In this document: positions 1 through 8,998 of the stretch, piece by piece
How positions within the stretch are numbered: position 1 is the first letter of the stretch
How the letters are laid out: each line of letters begins with the position of its first letter
Assembly: GCF_014646355.1 (NCBI RefSeq)
Contig: NZ_BMNH01000014.1
Location: 62,001 to 126,000, forward strand
Source of the DNA: Nonomuraea cavernae
GTDB taxonomy: Bacteria > Actinomycetota > Actinomycetes > Streptosporangiales > Streptosporangiaceae
DNA length: 64,000 nucleotides
Direction of reading: 5' to 3'
The notes under the pieces: model-generated
Told to the model about the DNA's origin: nothing
Databases searched by the model: none
What the model saw: only the letters and a program-made list of their open reading frames with translations
Program-made: the position numbers and the translations under genes

Positions 1-1
1 C

Positions 2-310
2 GGACGCACCCCGGTGCCGTGCAAGGACCGGGCCGGGTTCGTCGTCGACGCGCTGCTCTACCCCTATCTGAACGACGCGGTCCGGATGTACGACTCGGGC
101 TACGCCTCGATCGCGGACATCGACGCCGCCATGCGTCTTGGCTGCGGTTACCCGGCGGGGCCGTTCGAGATGATCGAGTCACTGGGCCTGGCCCGGGTCC
201 GCGACGGGCTGCGCGCGCTCTACGCCGAGCATCGCGAGCCCGCCTACGCCCCGGCTCCGCTGCTCGACCAGCTGGTCACCGCCGGCATGACGGCCTTCCC
301 CCGGCCATGA
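2..310 (+). CDS. 3-hydroxyacyl-CoA dehydrogenase, C-terminal part (truncated by window edge)
   Basis: The reading frame is open at the left edge, so only about 102 C-terminal residues are present. They match the C-terminal dimerisation domain of 3-hydroxyacyl-CoA / 3-hydroxybutyryl-CoA dehydrogenases: a KDRAGFVVDALLYPYLNDA-type helix, a second helix containing DIDAAMRLG, and the diagnostic GYPAGPFEMIE turn. The family oxidises 3-hydroxyacyl-CoA with NAD+ in fatty acid or PHB metabolism. The NAD-binding Rossmann domain and the catalytic His lie outside the window, so the substrate cannot be judged. The stop codon overlaps the ATG of the next gene (ATGA), implying translational coupling. Confidence 0.9.
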   Translation, partial: GRTPVPCKDRAGFVVDALLYPYLNDAVRMYDSGYASIADIDAAMRLGCGYPAGPFEMIESLGLARVRDGLRALYAEHREPAYAPAPLLDQLVTAGMTAFPRP

Positions 311-597
311 GCCCTCGTCGCGCCCGTCGCAGGGAGTCCTCCCGCCCTGTCGCCTTCCCCCGGAGCGCCGACCAGGTCGAGGAATGGCCGGACGGCGAGT
401 GGAAGGTGCGCATGCTTACGGGCGCGACCTCGGGCAAGAGCTACCGATGTCCCGGCTGCGACCAGGAGATCGCGGCCGGCCAGCCGCATCTGGTCTGCTG
501 GCCCAACTGGACCGGCGGCGACGAGGAGCGCCGCCACTGGCACCGGGCCTGCTGGCGCAAGAGACTTGACCGCGGCCCCGGCCGCAGCCGTTACTGA
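307..597 (+). CDS. Small conserved actinobacterial Cys/His protein (putative zinc-binding)
   Basis: This 96-residue protein starts at an ATG overlapping the upstream stop. It has a basic N-terminus, a WPDGEWKVR segment, a CPGCDQEI knuckle at about residues 51-58, and a C-terminal RRHWHRACW motif. The paired Cys residues plus His/Cys near the end look like a single zinc-ribbon-type site. Related short proteins are common in actinobacteria and are often annotated, without real evidence, as ATP/GTP-binding; no P-loop is visible here. Tight coupling to the dehydrogenase and to the downstream hydrolase suggests one transcript. The function is unknown. Confidence 0.8.
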   Translation: MSPRRARRRESSRPVAFPRSADQVEEWPDGEWKVRMLTGATSGKSYRCPGCDQEIAAGQPHLVCWPNWTGGDEERRHWHRACWRKRLDRGPGRSRY

Positions 598-614
598 CGA
601 CCGAAAGGACCCCC

Positions 615-1319
615 GTGGAGATTCGCGCGGCGACGGTGCTGCCCGCCCATCGCGAGCCGATCGAGCTGCACACCGGCGACGGCCTGACCCTGGTCGGCGA
701 GCTGGCTCGACCCCTCGACCGGCCGCCGGTGGCCACGCTGGTCACCCTGCACCCGCTGCCCACCCACGGCGGCTTCATGGACAGCCACGTCTACAAGAAG
801 GCCGCCAACCGGCTGCCCGCCCTCGCGGACCTGGCGGTGCTCCGCTTCAACACCCGCGGCACGTCGTCCGACCGGGGCACGTCGCAGGGCGAGTTCGACA
901 AGGGGGAGGGCGAGCGCTTCGACGTGGCGGCCGCCCTGGAGTACGCCGAGTTCCATGACCTGCCGCACATCTGGGTGGTGGGCTGGTCCTTCGGCACCGA
1001 GCTGGCCCTGAAGTGGGCGCACGACCCGGTGGTGCAGGGCGCCATCCTGCTGTCGCCGCCGTTGCACCGGGCCACCGACGACGACCTCGACGCCTGGGCG
1101 CGCTTCGGGCGGCCGCTGGTGGCCCTGGTGCCGGAGCTCGACGACTACCTGCGGCCCGAGGAGGCCCGGCGGCGGTTCGCGCGGGTGCCGCAGGCCGAGG
1201 TCATCGGGGTCGACGGGGCCAAGCACCTGTGGGTGGGGGAGCCGTCGGTGCGCGTGGTCCTGAACGAGATCGTCAAGCGGGTCAACCCGGGCGCGTACCC
1301 GCTGCCGACCGAGGTCTGA
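615..1319 (+). CDS. Alpha/beta hydrolase
   Basis: The 234-residue protein begins at GTG 615, with AAAGGA about 7 nt upstream. It has the alpha/beta-hydrolase layout of short serine hydrolases: an HPLPTHGG oxyanion-side loop near residues 46-53, an FNTRG strand-turn, the nucleophile elbow GWSFG (Ser about 125), and a late GAKHLW His. Sequences like this resemble the YghX/CocE-distant 'alpha/beta hydrolase' proteins of actinomycetes, whose substrates are unknown. It lies 17 nt after the small Cys/His gene, so it is probably the third cistron of the same operon. Confidence 0.85.
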   Translation: MEIRAATVLPAHREPIELHTGDGLTLVGELARPLDRPPVATLVTLHPLPTHGGFMDSHVYKKAANRLPALADLAVLRFNTRGTSSDRGTSQGEFDKGEGERFDVAAALEYAEFHDLPHIWVVGWSFGTELALKWAHDPVVQGAILLSPPLHRATDDDLDAWARFGRPLVALVPELDDYLRPEEARRRFARVPQAEVIGVDGAKHLWVGEPSVRVVLNEIVKRVNPGAYPLPTEV

Positions 1320-1697
1320 TCTTCCGGCGAAGATCTTCTCGCCTCGTATGTGATCACTGGTGTTTTTCTCCAGGATGCTTGGATTTCTGGTGAAATCTGT
1401 CATTTGGATATGGACGGATGGCTTTGCCGGAGTCACAATCCGAATGTCAAGTGAAGATCGTGGAGACGCCGGAGTGGCCGCTGAGTCTGGCATCCACGTC
1501 TACTGGGGACTTCTCACCATCACGTGGAACGCGGCCGGCCCCTCGCGGGCGGGCCGCTTCGAGCATGCGGGCGCCTTCACCGGCCACCGGCCAGGGACCG
1601 TTGACGCCGTCCGCGCCCACGACGGCGTGATCAGCGCCGCGCAGATCTTCCAGCCAGCCGCCCGGTAACCCCCCCTCCACTGATCCGTGAGGTTCGC
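1320..1697 (+). other. Intergenic region of 378 bases before the RHS gene
   Basis: No convincing gene is seen. Positions 1340-1450 are clearly more AT-rich than the surroundings and probably hold the promoter of the RHS gene. The short open frames here lack the third-position GC bias of real genes in this window. The sequence just before 1698 has only a weak ribosome-binding site (GAGG within 1687-1693). Confidence 0.5.
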
Positions 1698-4600
1698 ATG
1701 GACGTGCCGACCGATTTAGACCTGCCGGAATCCCACTGGAATCGTTTTCAGGAGCAGCCGCTGCGCAAGTCGCCGTGGCCCCGATGGCTGACCACGCTGC
1801 TCGCCGTCGTCGTCGTCCTCCCCCTGGCCCCCGCCGTGCCCGCGAGTGCCGCGCCGGCCGCCGCTCCGGCCGTGCAGAAGGAGACGCCGGTCCGTGGCAA
1901 GCCGGTCCCGGTGCTGCCCCGGGAGGCCGATCCGGCCCGGGAACAGGCGTGGAAGGCTCCACCGGGCGTCGGCTGGCCGAAGCCGCGGACGGTCGAGCTC
2001 TCGACGAGCGGCGACGCCCGTACCCTGGCGGCCGACTTCCCGGTCCGCGTCGCCGAGGCGAAGGCGTCGGCGAAGAAGCCGGCGGGCGAGTCCGCTGAGG
2101 CATCGGCAACCGCTCCCGAGCGGGTCCGCGTCGAGCTGCTCGACGCCGCGCCGACCGGCCGGCTGGGCCTCGCCCTGCGGCTGACCCCCGGCCAGGGAAT
2201 CACGGCCACCAGCGGCAGGACCCGCGTCCAGATCGACTACTCCGGCTTCCGGCACGCCTTCGGCGGCGACTACGGCGCCCGGCTCCGGCTGGTACGGCTC
2301 GACGAGTGCGCCCTGAACGCCGCCGCGGCGGCCCCGGGCACCGCCTGCCCGCTGCCCGTGCCGGTGCCCGGTGAGAACGACGCCAAGGCCGGCACCCTGA
2401 CCGCCGACGTCGAGTTGCCCGCGCTGTACGCGCTGGCCGCCGCGCCCTCGGGACCGTCGGGCGACCACGCGGCCACCTCGCTCAGCCCCTCCGCCGACTG
2501 GAGCGTCGGCACCCAGTCGGGCGACTTCAGCTGGTCGTACGGCCTGCGCTCGCCGCCCGCACTGGGCGACGACGCGCCGGAGATGTCGCTCGCCTACTCC
2601 TCCCAGAGCGTGGACGGCCGTACCGCGTCCACCAACAACCAGTCGTCCTGGGCCGGAGAGGGCTTCGAGCTGAGCCCCGGCGGCTACATCGAGCGCCGCT
2701 ACAAGTCGTGCATGCTCGACGGCAAGAAGACCGGCGACCTGTGCTGGGACCAGGAGAACGCGACCCTGGCCCTCGGCAACTCGTCCGTCGAACTGGTCAA
2801 GGACGCCACGACCAAGCAGTGGCGGCCCAAGCGTGACGACGGCACCCGGGTCGAATACCTCAAGGGAGCCGTCAACGGCGACAACGACGGCGAGTACTGG
2901 CGGGTCACCGACGAGGAGGGCGTCCAGTACACCTTCGGCCTGGGCCGCCTGCCCGGCTGGGCCACCGGCAAGCCGGAGACCAAGTCGGTCTGGACGGTGC
3001 CGGTGTTCGGCAACAACAGCGGTGAGCCCTGCTACAAGAGCGACCGGACCGCCGCCTGGTGCCAGCAGGCCTACCGGTGGAACCTCGATCTCGCGGTCGA
3101 CACCCACGGCAACGCCACCACCTACTGGTACGCGACCGAGACCAACCACTACGGCCGCGACATGAAGCCCGAGCAGGGCACCGGGTACGTCCGCGGCGGC
3201 TACCTGGCCCGGATCGACTACGGCTACCTGCAGGGTGAGCTGTTCACCAGGTCGCCCGCGGCCCGTGTCCTGTTCGACACGGCCGAGCGGTGCGTCCCAA
3301 GCGGAGCCGTCACCTGCGCGCCCGACCAGCTCAAGAAGGAGACCGCGAGCCACTGGCCGGACGTCCCCTTCGACCAGATCTGCAACTCCGGGGAGAAGTG
3401 CACCGACCGGCTGTCGCCGACGTTCTTCACCCGCAAGCGGCTGGCCAAGGTCACCACCCAGGTGCTCAACGCCTCCGGCCAGCACTACGCGGTGGACTCC
3501 TGGACGCTGACGCACTCGTTCCCCGCGACGGGCGACGGGCTCAGCCCCTCGCTGTGGCTGGCGTCCATCCAGCAGACCGGCCACGTGGGCGGCACCATCT
3601 CGCTGCCCGCCATCACGTTCGCCGGGGTCCAGCTGCCCAACCGGGTCGACTCGGACGAAGGCCGCGCGCCACTGATCAAGTGGCGGGTCCAGGCGGTGAA
3701 CAACGAGAGCGGCGGGCAGCTCCGGGTCAACTACGCCCCCGCCGAGTGCCGGCCGGGGCAGCTGCCGGCCGCCGACCGCAACACGCGGCGCTGCTTCCCG
3801 CAACGGTGGGCGCCGGCGGACGAGCCCGAGGTCACGGACTGGTTCCACAAGTACGTGGTGGCCCAGACGCTGGAGATCGACCGGGTCGCCGGGTCGCCGA
3901 CGGTGGTCACCGACTACGAGTATCTCGACGGCGCAGCCTGGCACTACGCCGACAACATCCTGGTCAAGCCCGAGCACCGCACCTGGGCTGACTGGCGCGG
4001 CTTCGGCCGGGTACGGGTCCGCGAGGGCGACGGGCAGGACGGCAGGCGCCAGCTCACGGAGTTCAGGTACTTCCGGGGCATGCACGGCGACCGCCTGGCC
4101 GACGGCACCAAGCGCAGCGCCCAGGTCGAGGACAGCGAGGGCCGCAAGCTCGACGACCACGACCAGCTGAGCGGCTTCGAACGGGAGGAGATCCTCTACG
4201 ACGGAGACGGCGGCGCGATCGCGACCGCGACGACCGAGGAGCCGTGGTCGCTCAAGACCGCCGAGTCCACCCAGGGCGGCGTCACCAAGGCCGCGCACAT
4301 CGTCCAGGCCAAGTCCATGGTCACCCGCACCGCGCTGAACGGCGGCACCTGGCGGCGCACCGGGGAGGAGCGGGCCTTCGACCAGTACGGCCTGCTCACC
4401 CAGGTCGACGACAAGGGTGACCTGGCGACCGCCGCCGACGACCAGTGCACGCGCTACACCTACGCCCGCGACGCGGCGAACTGGCTGCTCGACTACACCA
4501 GCAGGATCCACAAGGTCGCCGCCGGATGCGGCACCGGCGTGGCCACGCTGGCCGCCGACGACGTGCTCTCCGACGAGCGGGTGCACTACGACGGCCGGGC

Positions 4601-7600
4601 GTACGGGCAGGCGCCGGTCAAGGGCGACGTCACCACCGTCCAGGAGGTCGTGTCCGGAGACGGCGCGACCGTCAACGACGCCGTCCGCACGTACGACGTG
4701 TACGGGCGGATGACCAGCGAGATCGACTCGGTCGGCACCAAGGTCACCACCACCTACACGCCGGTGGCCGGCGCCCCGGTGACCGAGGTCAAGGAGACCA
4801 ACCCCCTCGGCCACGAGGAGCGCACGTTCATCGAGCCGGCCTGGGGCGAGCCCGTGGCCGAGATCGACGCCAACAACCGGCGCACCGACATGGAGCACGA
4901 CGCGCTCGGCCGTCTGGTCAAGGTGTGGCAGAGCGACCGCAGCAAGGCGGCCGGTCAGTCGCCCAGCACGGAGTACTCCTATCTGACCCGCGACAACGGC
5001 CCCAGCGTCGTCACCACCAAGACCCTGGGGGCGGACGGCCTCTACACGACCAGCCACGAGCTGTACGACGGCCTGCTCCGCTCCCGCCAGACCCAGGAGC
5101 CCGCACCCCGCGACGACCTGACGCAGGATCCGGCCTTGCGCGACGGGCGTACGATCACCGACACCTTCTACAACTCCTTCGGCGAGGTGGCCAAGGCCAA
5201 CAGCGGCTACTTCAGCACCGGCGTGCCGGGCACCGACCTGCTCGGGGTGGCCGACACCGACGTCCCGAGCCAGCTCGCCTCGGTCTACGACGGGACCGGC
5301 GAGCTGAGCGCGCAGGTGCTGCTGGCCAAGGGTGTGGAGAAGTGGCGCGCCTCGGCCACCCACAAGGGCGACCGGATCGACGTGACGCCTCCGCCCGGAG
5401 GCACGGCCACCACCAGCATCGGCGACGCCGAGGACCGGCTGGTCGAGCTGCGCCAGTACAAGGGGGCCACGCCGACCGGCGAGTACGAGGCGACCAAGTA
5501 CGCCTACGACGCGGCGGGCCGGCTGGCCAGCGTGACCGACCACGCGGGCAACGTGTGGCGCTACCACTACGACCTGCGCGGCCGGGAGATCAGGACCGAG
5601 GACCCGGACAAGGGCGTCACGACCTTCACCTACAACGACGCCGACGAGATCGCCACCACCACCGACGCCCGGGGCAAGACCCTGGCTTACGTCTACGACG
5701 AGCTTGGCCGTAAGCGGGAGCTGCGCGAGGGCTCCACGACGGGTCCGCTGCTGGCGGAGTGGAAGTACGACGCGCTGGCCAAGGGACACCAGAACGCCAG
5801 CATCCGCTACGTGGACGGCCAGGCGTACAAGGCGGAGATCAACGCGATCGACGTCGAGTACCGCACCCTGCGGCAGACCGTCACCGTGCCGGCGCGCGAG
5901 GGCAAGCTGGCCGGCTCGTACGTGCTCAACACCCGCTACACCACCGACGACCAGGTCCAGTCCATCAGCTTCCCGGCCGCGGGCGGGCTGGAGGCGGAGT
6001 CGGTCGTCTACTCCTATGACGGGCTCAGCCAGCCGACCAAGGTGACGGGCCTGTCGTCGTACGTCACGGCGACCCGCTACTCCAAGCTGGGCGAGACGCT
6101 CCAGCACGAGCTGAGCACCGGCGGCAAGAAGGCCTGGCTCACCTACACCCACGACGAGATCACCCGCAGGCTGACCCGGAGCAGGCTGGACCGCGACGGC
6201 GCCGCGTCGAGCGACCTGGATCTCAACTACACCTACGACCCGGTGGGCAACATCAGCAAGATCAGGGACCTGGCCGGCGGGCAGTCCAGGGACACCCAGT
6301 GCTTCACCTATGACCATCTGCGCCGCCTGACCTCGGCGTGGACGGCCACCGACGACTGCGCGAGCGGCACGCCGCGGTCGGACAAGATCGGCGGTGTCGC
6401 GCCCTACGCGACGAGCTACGCCTACGACTCCACCGGCAACCGGACGAAGGAGACCAAGCACGCGTTCGGCGGCAACGCGGAGTCGGTCCGCTCCTACACC
6501 TATCCCGCGGCCGGGGCCAAGCAGCCGCACGCCGTGCGGTCGGCGGGCACCGACACCTTCGCCTACGACGAGGCCGGCAACACCATCAGGCGCAAGGTCG
6601 GCAGCACCGACCAGACCCTGGTCTGGGACGCCGAGGGCAACCTCCAGTCGGTGACCGAGGCGGGCAAGGTCACCTCCTTCCTGTACGACGCCGACGGCGA
6701 CCGGCTGCTCCGCAAGACGCCGACGGACGCCACGCTCTACATCGACGACATGGAGCTGCGCCTCGACCTCGCCAAGAACGTCGTCGAGGGCACCCGCTAC
6801 TACACCATCGGCGGCCGGCCGGTGGCGGTGCGCACACCGGACAACCAGGTGTACTTCCTGGCCGCCGACCACCAGGGCACCGCGCAGGCGGCGGTCAACG
6901 CCGCCAACGGCGAGCCGGCCGTACGCCGGACGACGCCGTTCGGTGAGGACCGGGGCGCGCCACCTCCATGGTGGCCCGGCCAGCGCGGCTTCGTCGGAGG
7001 CGGGCAGGACCCGTCGATCGGGCTGGTCCACCTCGGGGCCCGCGAGTACGACGCGAAGAACGGACGGTTCCTGTCCGTCGACCCGGTGATCGACGAGGAC
7101 GATCCGCAGCAGCTCAACGGCTACGCCTACGCCAACAACAGCCCGGTCACGATGAGCGACGCAGACGGGCAGCTCATCTGGTTCGCCGTCGGCATCGCGG
7201 CCAGGATCGCGGCGCAGGTCATCGCCCGGAGGCTCGCCCAGGCCGCGGCCAGGCGCGCCGCCATCGCGCTGGCCAGGAAGCGCGCCGCCGCGCTGGCCAG
7301 GAAGAAGGCGGCCGAGCTGGCCAAGAGGAGAGCCGCCGCCGCGGCCAAGAAGAAGGCGAAGGAGAAGGCCAAGAAGAAGGCGGCCGAGCTGGCCAGGCGG
7401 AAGAAGGCGAAGGCCGCGAAGGAAGCGGCGGAGGCCAAGCGCAGGAAGGCCGCCGCCGAGGCGGCCAAGCGCCGAGCGGCCAAGACGCGTCGCCAGATCC
7501 AGAAGGCCAGCAAGCGGCAGCGGAAGGCCGCCGAGAGATCTCGCAGCAGACGCGCGAGCAGGGCTCCGGAAAGAGTCGCCCGGCAACGGCCGGCCCACCG

Positions 7601-7922
7601 GCCGACCAGCCATCGGGCGGCTCAGCGGGAGGCGCCGTCGCAGGCCGGTCGCGCGCCCACCAGGCAGGGACAGGTCTACAACATCAACGGCCAACCCCAG
7701 CAGACCAGATCCATCACCGTCTACCGCGACGGCCGGATGTATCCCGACGGGCGGCCACCGACCAACCCCAACGGCTCCGTCCAGCTGCAGCGGCAGGACT
7801 ACAAGCCGTGGCAGCAGGAGCCGGCCCAGACCAGAGCGGGCTCCATCGCCGAAGTGGGGGTCCGCGTCACCCGCTGGATCGACCAGAGCGGGATGGACGA
7901 CCTCTTCGGGCTCTTCTTCTGA
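1698..7922 (+). CDS. Secreted RHS/YD-repeat protein with Lys/Ala-rich C-terminal extension
   Basis: This is a 2074-residue protein. Residues 30-52 form a signal peptide or membrane anchor ending in an AxA-type site. A long beta-rich N-terminal half is followed by many YD/RHS repeats (YDxxGR, YTYDPVGNI, YAYDSTGNR) and by an RHS-repeat-associated core: HLGAREYDAKNGRFLSVDP, then GYAYANNSP ending near residue 1825. After the core, where polymorphic-toxin proteins carry their variable toxin, comes a short hydrophobic segment (about 1826-1845), about 130 residues dominated by Ala, Lys and Arg (about 1846-1977), and a polar tail ending GLFF. No known toxin fold is recognised. RHS shells encapsulate and export C-terminal cargo. 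No immunity gene follows. The long antisense ORF is a GC shadow. Confidence 0.95.
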   Translation: MDVPTDLDLPESHWNRFQEQPLRKSPWPRWLTTLLAVVVVLPLAPAVPASAAPAAAPAVQKETPVRGKPVPVLPREADPAREQAWKAPPGVGWPKPRTVELSTSGDARTLAADFPVRVAEAKASAKKPAGESAEASATAPERVRVELLDAAPTGRLGLALRLTPGQGITATSGRTRVQIDYSGFRHAFGGDYGARLRLVRLDECALNAAAAAPGTACPLPVPVPGENDAKAGTLTADVELPALYALAAAPSGPSGDHAATSLSPSADWSVGTQSGDFSWSYGLRSPPALGDDAPEMSLAYSSQSVDGRTASTNNQSSWAGEGFELSPGGYIERRYKSCMLDGKKTGDLCWDQENATLALGNSSVELVKDATTKQWRPKRDDGTRVEYLKGAVNGDNDGEYWRVTDEEGVQYTFGLGRLPGWATGKPETKSVWTVPVFGNNSGEPCYKSDRTAAWCQQAYRWNLDLAVDTHGNATTYWYATETNHYGRDMKPEQGTGYVRGGYLARIDYGYLQGELFTRSPAARVLFDTAERCVPSGAVTCAPDQLKKETASHWPDVPFDQICNSGEKCTDRLSPTFFTRKRLAKVTTQVLNASGQHYAVDSWTLTHSFPATGDGLSPSLWLASIQQTGHVGGTISLPAITFAGVQLPNRVDSDEGRAPLIKWRVQAVNNESGGQLRVNYAPAECRPGQLPAADRNTRRCFPQRWAPADEPEVTDWFHKYVVAQTLEIDRVAGSPTVVTDYEYLDGAAWHYADNILVKPEHRTWADWRGFGRVRVREGDGQDGRRQLTEFRYFRGMHGDRLADGTKRSAQVEDSEGRKLDDHDQLSGFEREEILYDGDGGAIATATTEEPWSLKTAESTQGGVTKAAHIVQAKSMVTRTALNGGTWRRTGEERAFDQYGLLTQVDDKGDLATAADDQCTRYTYARDAANWLLDYTSRIHKVAAGCGTGVATLAADDVLSDERVHYDGRAYGQAPVKGDVTTVQEVVSGDGATVNDAVRTYDVYGRMTSEIDSVGTKVTTTYTPVAGAPVTEVKETNPLGHEERTFIEPAWGEPVAEIDANNRRTDMEHDALGRLVKVWQSDRSKAAGQSPSTEYSYLTRDNGPSVVTTKTLGADGLYTTSHELYDGLLRSRQTQEPAPRDDLTQDPALRDGRTITDTFYNSFGEVAKANSGYFSTGVPGTDLLGVADTDVPSQLASVYDGTGELSAQVLLAKGVEKWRASATHKGDRIDVTPPPGGTATTSIGDAEDRLVELRQYKGATPTGEYEATKYAYDAAGRLASVTDHAGNVWRYHYDLRGREIRTEDPDKGVTTFTYNDADEIATTTDARGKTLAYVYDELGRKRELREGSTTGPLLAEWKYDALAKGHQNASIRYVDGQAYKAEINAIDVEYRTLRQTVTVPAREGKLAGSYVLNTRYTTDDQVQSISFPAAGGLEAESVVYSYDGLSQPTKVTGLSSYVTATRYSKLGETLQHELSTGGKKAWLTYTHDEITRRLTRSRLDRDGAASSDLDLNYTYDPVGNISKIRDLAGGQSRDTQCFTYDHLRRLTSAWTATDDCASGTPRSDKIGGVAPYATSYAYDSTGNRTKETKHAFGGNAESVRSYTYPAAGAKQPHAVRSAGTDTFAYDEAGNTIRRKVGSTDQTLVWDAEGNLQSVTEAGKVTSFLYDADGDRLLRKTPTDATLYIDDMELRLDLAKNVVEGTRYYTIGGRPVAVRTPDNQVYFLAADHQGTAQAAVNAANGEPAVRRTTPFGEDRGAPPPWWPGQRGFVGGGQDPSIGLVHLGAREYDAKNGRFLSVDPVIDEDDPQQLNGYAYANNSPVTMSDADGQLIWFAVGIAARIAAQVIARRLAQAAARRAAIALARKRAAALARKKAAELAKRRAAAAAKKKAKEKAKKKAAELARRKKAKAAKEAAEAKRRKAAAEAAKRRAAKTRRQIQKASKRQRKAAERSRSRRASRAPERVARQRPAHRPTSHRAAQREAPSQAGRAPTRQGQVYNINGQPQQTRSITVYRDGRMYPDGRPPTNPNGSVQLQRQDYKPWQQEPAQTRAGSIAEVGVRVTRWIDQSGMDDLFGLFF

Positions 7923-7981
7923 CCGCTCGATCTCTGACCGCTCAAGTCTCTGACCGCTCGAGTCTCTGACCGTTCCACCTC
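7920..7981 (+). repeat. Four imperfect 15-16 bp tandem repeats at the RHS stop codon
   Basis: Units begin at 7920, 7935, 7951 and 7967. Each opens with TGACCG and closes with a CTC-type end. The first unit contains the RHS stop codon, so the array repeats the stop in the other frames. Array length is about 62 bp. Confidence 0.8.
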
Positions 7982-8016
7982 CGACCGGCCCGTCGTCTGA
8001 CGGGCCCCGGCGGACC

Positions 8017-8041
8017 GGCGCGGGGCCGTGCGCCCCGCGCC
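8017..8041 (+). terminator. Stem-loop terminator after the RHS gene
   Basis: A perfect 10-bp GC stem (8017-8026 pairs with 8032-8041) closes a 5-nt loop. There is no strong T-tract, which is usual in high-GC actinomycetes. It stands between the RHS stop and the SDR gene. Confidence 0.65.
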
Positions 8042-8064
8042 GTTCGTCGTGCGCCGTTCGTCGT
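8037..8064 (+). repeat. Perfect 14-bp tandem duplication
   Basis: GCGCCGTTCGTCGT occurs twice head to tail (8037-8050, 8051-8064). The first copy overlaps the right arm of the terminator stem. Confidence 0.8.
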
Positions 8065-8127
8065 GCGGGGCATGGCGCCGTCGGCGCGTGACTCCATAGA
8101 ATCTTGTTCGGTTCTAGCGGAGGAGGC

Positions 8128-8895
8128 ATGGTGGGCGCGTTCGACCTCAGCGGGAAGAAGGCCTTGGTCACCGGGGCGTCGAGGGGGATCGGTCGGGCCA
8201 TCGCGCTCGCCTACGCCGAGGCGGGAGCCGATGTGGCGCTCGTGTCGCGCTCGGCCGCGACACTGGCCGAGGTGGCCAAGGAGGTCGAGGCCCACGGGCG
8301 GGAGGCCGTGGTGATCCCGGCGGACCTCACCGACCGCGACGAGGCCGCCGGCGCCGTCCACGGGGCGATCGACGCGCTGGGCCGGCTCGACATCGTGGTC
8401 AACAACGCCGGCGGGTCCAACTTCCTGGTCGAGTTCAAGGACCTGCGCCTGTCGGGGTGGGACAAGCTGATGCGGCTCAACCTCGACTCCGCCATGGCCG
8501 TGTGCCACGCGGTCGCCCCGCACCTGCTCGAAAGGGGTTCCGGGTCCGTGATCAACGTCGCTTCGGCGGCGGCGCTGGGCGCGCCGTTCCTGGCCCCCTA
8601 CGCGGCGGCCAAGGCGGGCGTGGTCGCGCTGACCAAATCGCTGGCCGTGGAGTGGGCGCGGTCCGGTGTCCGGGTCAACGCGCTGTGCCCCGGCTGGACG
8701 GCCACCGATCTCAACCGCAACCTCTGGGAGGACGAGACGGCCGGCGCGTCGACCATCGCCGGGGTGCCCATGCACCGGTGGGGCACGGCGGAGGAGATGG
8801 CCCATCCGGCCGTCTTCCTGGCCGCGCCCGCGTCGGCGTACATGACCGGGCAGGTGCTCTTCGTCGACGGAGGGATGACGGCCACCGCCCAATGA
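8128..8895 (+). CDS. SDR family oxidoreductase (classical, FabG-like)
   Basis: The protein has 255 residues from ATG 8128, chosen because GGAGGAGG lies directly upstream. It shows the classical SDR signatures: TGASRGIG cofactor loop (residues 15-22), NNAG, a catalytic Ser in INVASAAA, the YAAAK Tyr/Lys pair, and the C-terminal GQVLFVDGG. These enzymes reduce or oxidise carbonyl/hydroxyl groups with NAD(P)H, and the substrate cannot be read from sequence. Upstream are the RHS terminator and AT-richer DNA with TCTTGTTC-type sequence, so transcription is likely independent of the RHS gene. Confidence 0.9.
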   Translation: MVGAFDLSGKKALVTGASRGIGRAIALAYAEAGADVALVSRSAATLAEVAKEVEAHGREAVVIPADLTDRDEAAGAVHGAIDALGRLDIVVNNAGGSNFLVEFKDLRLSGWDKLMRLNLDSAMAVCHAVAPHLLERGSGSVINVASAAALGAPFLAPYAAAKAGVVALTKSLAVEWARSGVRVNALCPGWTATDLNRNLWEDETAGASTIAGVPMHRWGTAEEMAHPAVFLAAPASAYMTGQVLFVDGGMTATAQ

Positions 8896-8998
8896 CCTCG
8901 GACGGGAGGCGTTCTCCGGAAAACCGGTCGCCGCTATGGGGGTATATCGGCATACGTCGTGGAGTGATTGTCACGAGGATCAGGGCTACCGTGTGGTC

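Noticed and set aside
1360-1668. 102-codon frame before the RHS gene
   Set aside because: No third-position GC bias, no ribosome-binding site, no recognisable sequence; the region is AT-rich like a promoter.
7920-8064. CRISPR-like array after the RHS gene
   Set aside because: Units are contiguous 14-16 bp tandem repeats without spacers, and no cas gene is present.
1716-8201. 2161-codon open frame on the minus strand opposite the RHS gene
   Set aside because: It mirrors the RHS reading frame, has Gly/Arg/Val/Leu-biased shadow composition and no domain; the RHS protein has signal peptide, repeats and core motif.
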